DNA of 38,161 nt from NCBI GenBank assembly GCA_015488485.1, contig WFNR01000176.1, positions 1 through 38,161 of the forward strand, written 5' to 3'. The notes under the pieces were generated by a model. The model ran no database searches and was not told where the DNA came from. It worked only from the letters and a program-made list of their open reading frames with translations. The position numbers and the translations under genes were made by a program. Below are positions 34,655 through 38,161 of the stretch, piece by piece. Source of the DNA: Cyclobacteriaceae bacterium (GTDB taxonomy: Bacteria; Bacteroidota; Bacteroidia; Cytophagales; Cyclobacteriaceae). The stretch's first letter is position 1. Every line of letters starts with the position of its first letter.

Positions 34655-34685
34655 ATTCTATTTTACCTTCTTCAAATTATCACCA

Positions 34686-34693
34686 CAAAGGTA
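34686..34693 (-). promoter_or_regulatory. Bacteroidota-type -7 element for gyrA
   Basis: Reads TACCTTTG on the minus strand, a perfect TAnnTTTG, 31 bp before the gyrA ATG. No -33 TTG at the usual distance. Confidence 0.5.
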
Positions 34694-34780
34694 AGCATTT
34701 CTTGCCTAAAAAATAGCCGTAAGTCGGTGTGATTCAAAGAGATTTTTTGTCCTATAAGGACGGCTATTCAGGAAGGTTTG

Positions 34781-35785
34781 TCAATAGGGATTAAGCTTAC
34801 GTTTGTTCTTGCCTTTATAACGAATCAACCTGGGGTAATTCTCTCCGTAGTCCGGGTCCTGCCACTTCCAGAACGGATGCATGCGGCTGCGATACACCTT
34901 GCCGCCATGATGGTGGTCTTTCTGGGTATGACAGTTGCCGATGGGACACCTGCGCAGGTCGGGCAGGCGCCATGACAGACCGAGGGTGAAATAAAAGGCA
35001 GGCAATTGCTGGGTAAGCGCCACCCCTGACTCGGGACTGGTAATAGTATAATTTTTATACTCAAAAGCCGGCCTGGCAAACAACCTGACATATTCGGAAA
35101 GGGATTTTTCAAATCTGGCACCCAGATTAAAAAAAATACTGCGCTTGATAATATCCGGGTTATAGTCTTTCTTTTTGAGCTTATAGGTGCCCACCGTGGC
35201 TTCCACCACCAAGGTGTAGCGCTTGCTGCGGAAGACCTCTACCCCCAGCAAGCCGTGCCAGCGGGTGTAGTGGCTTAGGTTATAGGCTGGCCGGAAAGTA
35301 CCCAGTTCCTCCTTGAAATTATCGGGCTTATAGCGCCCGGTAAAATAGGGTTCAAAACTAAAGCCACCCCCTATCCGGTAGCGGTCGATGGTGATGTGCA
35401 CGCTGAGGTTTACAGGTAGCTGCTGACCCACAGAGCGGTATTTGATAGCAGCCGTATCGGTGCGCAGCAAGAAAGAGTTAGTGTCAACCGGCACCCCGTT
35501 TACTGGTTGCGGAAAGGCCATCCAGTTGGCATACGCCAGGGCTATGGTATCGCCCACCGGAGCACTGCCGTCAAACATGAGGGTAGCACTGCCCGGATTG
35601 GTAATCAAGGCCGGGCCGTTGAACTTGTGCGAGCTAAAAGTAGCCCCATAACCTACCGAGCCGCTGATGGTGAACAGCCCCAAAAAAGTGCGCAAGGCGC
35701 TGCCTTTGGGAGGCTGCACCTCTGCCGGTTGTGCCGCTACCTGCCGCACAACAGCCAGCAAAAACAACACAATTAGAATGCGCAT
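34781..35785 (-). CDS. Outer membrane beta-barrel protein with charged C-terminal tail
   Basis: A 334-residue exported protein. The signal peptide (MRILIVLFLLAVVRQVAAQ) is followed by barrel-like strands (SGSVGYGATFSSHKF, GGGFSFEPYFTGRY, RYTLVVEATVGTYK, LSEYVRLFARPAFEYKNY, AFYFTLGLSWRLP). After the last strand comes a tail of about 60 residues with a CPIGNC pair, a His-rich stretch (HTQKDHHHGG) and a basic end (KGKNKRKLNPY). ATGs at 35803 and 35800 are alternative starts. It follows the 204-residue gene on the same strand with about 50 bp between, so an operon is probable. Function unknown. Confidence 0.83.
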   Translation of the reverse strand: MRILIVLFLLAVVRQVAAQPAEVQPPKGSALRTFLGLFTISGSVGYGATFSSHKFNGPALITNPGSATLMFDGSAPVGDTIALAYANWMAFPQPVNGVPVDTNSFLLRTDTAAIKYRSVGQQLPVNLSVHITIDRYRIGGGFSFEPYFTGRYKPDNFKEELGTFRPAYNLSHYTRWHGLLGVEVFRSKRYTLVVEATVGTYKLKKKDYNPDIIKRSIFFNLGARFEKSLSEYVRLFARPAFEYKNYTITSPESGVALTQQLPAFYFTLGLSWRLPDLRRCPIGNCHTQKDHHHGGKVYRSRMHPFWKWQDPDYGENYPRLIRYKGKNKRKLNPY

Positions 35786-35833
35786 CAAACGATCAGACAT
35801 CATATACAAACGGATAGCTAAGCAGGTAACGCA

Positions 35834-36448
35834 TTATTTGATTACATATTTGGATAAATGTTTGCGAACCAGCGGGATATCGATAATATCTATCCGCTTT
35901 AAAATATCCACAATGCGATCGTATTCTTTTTGCGATACCTTGCGCCTGGCAGCGAAATCTTCATCCTCACTGTTGCTTAAAAAAGAAGATACAAAACGGA
36001 TAAAAAGAAAAGGTGCTTGCAGCACTTCCACCAGATACTCTTCATCAGTAGTACCCTCCTGGTCAATCTTGCTCTGCATCAACGCCTGCTTGTCCACCAT
36101 ATCCTCAATAAAAATGCGCAACTGCTCCAGGAATACCGGACCCCAGTGGTCGTAGTCCTTAATGAGGTGCTTCATAGCATCAACTACCGGGTCTTTTTTA
36201 AGAAAATAACCCCCTTTGGAGTATTTCCTGGCTTTTTTATTGAGAGCCATTTCTTCAAACAATGTAATGGAGTCATCTGCCAGGGCAATGCCTACACTGG
36301 GGGTAAGCAGCATCAAAGCCAGAAAATCATGATCGGAGATCTCCATAAACGGAGCCTCTTCCTCGATGAATTTGTTCTTGAGATTCTGAACCGATTCCTT
36401 AACCTTAGGATGCAGGATAAGCGCACTTAGTTCTTTTTCGGTAAACAT
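35834..36448 (-). CDS. Conserved-looking hypothetical protein
   Basis: A soluble protein of 204 residues with no signal peptide or membrane segment and many Lys, Glu, Asp and Leu, predicted mostly helical. I do not recognise a family. Stretches that could serve as markers are FMEISDHDFLALMLLTPSVG (about 34-53), YSKGGYFLKKDPVVDAMKHL and APFLFIRFVSSFLS. Its base and codon use look like those of its neighbours. It is probably co-transcribed with the outer-membrane protein gene downstream. Confidence 0.75.
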   Translation of the reverse strand: MFTEKELSALILHPKVKESVQNLKNKFIEEEAPFMEISDHDFLALMLLTPSVGIALADDSITLFEEMALNKKARKYSKGGYFLKKDPVVDAMKHLIKDYDHWGPVFLEQLRIFIEDMVDKQALMQSKIDQEGTTDEEYLVEVLQAPFLFIRFVSSFLSNSEDEDFAARRKVSQKEYDRIVDILKRIDIIDIPLVRKHLSKYVIK

Positions 36449-36520
36449 GGTCTGCCAGGTTGTTTTTCAATGGCTAAAAATATAAAAAAAGACTTTAAAC
36501 CGTTAACAAAACCACCAAAA

Positions 36521-36560
36521 AGCCAAAAGGCCGCCAACTCATAGCCGGCAGCCTTCTTTT
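36521..36560 (-). terminator. Terminator-like hairpin after the small secreted protein gene
   Basis: AAGGC with GCC inside (36527-36535) pairs with GGC and GCCTT (36547-36555), with one mismatch. On the minus strand the stem is followed by TTTTGGCTTTTTGG; on the plus strand by CTTTTCAAT. It stands just past the stop at 36582. Confidence 0.55.
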
Positions 36561-36581
36561 CAATATATTACAGTTATACAA

Positions 36582-37052
36582 TTACTGCACTTCTTCTTTA
36601 CCGGCCACCTGAGCCAGGATAGCCTGGTAGCGCGCCTGCAAATCGGCATCGGTTTTCAAGGCTGCCTTGATGGCCTTGTAGGTCTTGCCGCCATTGCCCA
36701 CCATTTTAGTGGCCAAATCGGAGTTCACCCGCTTAATGGCTTCCAGCCTGTCGGCCTTGAACTTGTTGATCAGTTCCAAAAATTTCTTTTCCGGCTCGGT
36801 GGCGCCCAATTCGGCCAGTTTGGCCTCATCGCCCTTAGCAGATGCCAGCTCCTTGTAGCGCTTACCGGTGATACCCTCCTGGGCCTTGATCATTTTGTTT
36901 ACTTCAATGCTGATGTCCTTCTTCATGTATTCGATAGCCTGATTCAGGATGGCGTACTTACGCAGATCATCATCGGTAATCTCATTATCCTGGGCCTGCA
37001 GAAAAGACGCAAAAGCCACCGTAATCAGCATGGTAAAAAATAATTTTTTCAT
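36582..37052 (-). CDS. Small exported helical protein (DUF4168-like)
   Basis: A 156-residue protein with a signal peptide (MKKLFFTMLITVAFASFLQAQ) and an all-helical, highly charged mature part: ITDDDLRKYAILNQAIEYMK, ISIEVNKMIKAQEGITGKRY, FLELINKFKADRLEAIKR. The pattern D-ELRKYA...ITxxRY recalls DUF4168-type proteins of Bacteroidota and Proteobacteria; this is a tentative resemblance. It is probably periplasmic. It is divergent from the barrel gene at 37215, and I found no TAnnTTTG element in the intergenic gap. Confidence 0.8.
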   Translation of the reverse strand: MKKLFFTMLITVAFASFLQAQDNEITDDDLRKYAILNQAIEYMKKDISIEVNKMIKAQEGITGKRYKELASAKGDEAKLAELGATEPEKKFLELINKFKADRLEAIKRVNSDLATKMVGNGGKTYKAIKAALKTDADLQARYQAILAQVAGKEEVQ

Positions 37053-37214
37053 GGTAATTGTTTGTTTTAAAAGGTTAAAAACTTGATTTCCTGTTTTATT
37101 AAGCCTGCAAATAAGTCGGTTGGCGTCAGATTATGCAAGACACAAGTCAAAAAATATTCTCCATTCACATAATATTTTGGCTATTTTAGGCATTCATTTA
37201 GAAGCAGGGGAAGT

Positions 37215-37790
37215 ATGGTCAATAAAATAATTGTATTGTTGCTCTTACTGTTAACTGCCTGGTCAGCCCGGGCGCAAACCACGCGCGAGAATCAGCGCTT
37301 TAAAGATGCCCTGATGCTGCTGGCCGGTATGAACTACACCAGTGTGAGTAGTGTAAACAGCGCCAATCCGGATGGTCGCCTGGGTGGGATGGCCGGAGCT
37401 GCCTACCGCCATTATTTGGGCAAGCTGGGCTGGTTTATCAAGCCGGGGTTTAATTTCTCGCAGGAGGGCTGGCTGCATAAACGCCTCAGCTACCTGAATA
37501 TGCCCATCCAGGTCGGTTTTGATTTTACCGATGATTTTAACCTTAATCTGGGCTTGCAGTACGGTTTTTTGATGACCAACATAAGTGATCCGCAGGGTAT
37601 TATCGACCGCAACAATTTTGCCATTCTTTTGGGCGTGGAATTTTACCCGAGCAATGCTCTGGAGATTGGCCTGCGCTTTGCCAACGGAGTAAACAATATC
37701 ATTAAAAAGCCTGATGCCATCGTCATCAAAGATGCCCGCACTTATGCTATTACCTTTTATTTTGCCTTTGTGTTGGGGCAGAAAGAGTAA
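37215..37790 (+). CDS. Small outer membrane beta-barrel (porin-family) protein
   Basis: A 191-residue protein with a signal peptide (MVNKIIVLLLLLLTAWSARAQ) and about eight amphipathic strands: LAGMNYTSVSSVNS, LGGMAGAAYRHYLG, WFIKPGFNFSQEG, LNMPIQVGFDF, FNLNLGLQYGFLM, ILLGVEFYPSNALEIGLRFA and TYAITFYFAFVLG. The size and strand pattern fit small PorT/OMP_b-brl-type barrels. It is the last gene before the right-edge repeats; its stop lies about 40 bp before them. Function unknown. Confidence 0.85.
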   Translation: MVNKIIVLLLLLLTAWSARAQTTRENQRFKDALMLLAGMNYTSVSSVNSANPDGRLGGMAGAAYRHYLGKLGWFIKPGFNFSQEGWLHKRLSYLNMPIQVGFDFTDDFNLNLGLQYGFLMTNISDPQGIIDRNNFAILLGVEFYPSNALEIGLRFANGVNNIIKKPDAIVIKDARTYAITFYFAFVLGQKE

Positions 37791-37828
37791 GCAGATGCTT
37801 GTTTAGGCCACTCTCAGATTTGCTTAGG

Positions 37829-38161
37829 GGACGGAGGTCAGATGACGGAAGTCGGAGGACGGAAGTCGGAGGACGGAAGACCGACAAAATCATCAATCTG
37901 CCGTCTGCTATCTTAACCGCAAAGAACGCCAAGGGAGCGCCAAGGGCGCTAAGGAGGGAATGCGTATATGCGGGAAAGCGGGGAAGCGAAAAAGCGTAAA
38001 TGCGGTTTTAGCCCGCCTGCTGTCGGGCAGGCTGGAAGTTCGAAGCCAATAGCATCGATCCCCTACCGCACCTACCACATAAATAAATGCAGGTGATCCC
38101 CGGATTTATTCCTGTTTGCTCCATGCAAGCCGCCCGCCTGCGGCAAGGCAGGCCTGTCCGC
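37829..38161 (+). repeat. Right-edge mosaic repeat
   Basis: Modules in the same order and orientation as at the left edge: a GACGGAAGTC word run (37829-37882, sharing 17 identical bases at 37837-37853 with 462-478), an ATCTGCCGTCT / TTAACCGCAAAG segment related to the 134-bp repeat, ATGCG words, then TTTTAGCCCGCCTG (38006-38019, identical to 296-309) with hairpin GCCTGC...GCAGGC (38015-38032). At 38136-38153 another GCCTGC/GCAGGC hairpin follows. No credible gene is present. Confidence 0.75.

Overview
The window reads as chromosomal DNA of a Bacteroidota bacterium, probably Cytophagales-like, although the order is an inference. Support comes from Bacteroidota-style promoters (TTG or TTTG, about 20 nt, then TAnnTTTG) in front of several genes, almost no Shine-Dalgarno sequences, many small outer-membrane beta-barrels, lineage-typical families (DUF4159, DUF6702, a SPOR protein, a TonB/ExbBD set beside folC) and word-like intergenic repeats at both edges. 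I see about 29 protein genes, one tRNA and no integrase, transposase, phage or CRISPR gene.

Layout. 1-941: gene-free mosaic repeats, including a 134-bp near-perfect direct duplication. 942-4475 (minus): an operon of L-serine dehydratase beta subunit, TolC-type outer-membrane factor and MacA/HlyD-type adaptor, ending in repeats where the ABC pump genes would be expected. 4548-5342 (minus): thyA. 5501-8218 (plus): a secreted S9 peptidase fused to a formylglycine-generating-enzyme-like domain. 8219-8500: an array of CTCGAA-containing 14-mers that shares a perfect 45-bp inverted repeat with 845-889. 8574-16832: a lipoprotein, an M14 carboxypeptidase, a DUF4159 protein, a lipoprotein RidA homologue, a DUF6702 protein, a nitrilase with a TauE/SafE permease, a sterol-desaturase-type membrane hydroxylase and a small barrel.

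16829-21728 (minus): an envelope-energisation operon in the order SPOR protein, ExbB/TolQ, ExbD/TolR, TonB-like transducer, folC, trmB. 21820-27552 (minus): holA, a 1022-residue TPR protein and a plug-less receptor-like barrel in overlapping frames. 27645-30890 (plus): a PD40 propeller protein, tRNA-Leu(CAG), a CPBP protease and a class III aminotransferase whose GTG lies almost at its predicted transcription start. 30952-37052 (minus): gyrA with a TPR protein, an unknown 204-residue protein with an outer-membrane protein, and a small secreted protein. 37215-37790 (plus): a barrel protein. 37791-38161: a second mosaic repeat with the same module order as the left edge.

The common theme is the cell envelope: TonB energy, barrels, TPR scaffolds and secreted hydrolases, interspersed with housekeeping genes (thyA, folC, trmB, holA, gyrA). 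No classical defence or mobile system is visible. The best candidates for something little described are the coupled TPR-barrel pair beside the SPOR-ExbBD-TonB operon, the S9-FGE fusion, and the repeat elements placed downstream of genes.
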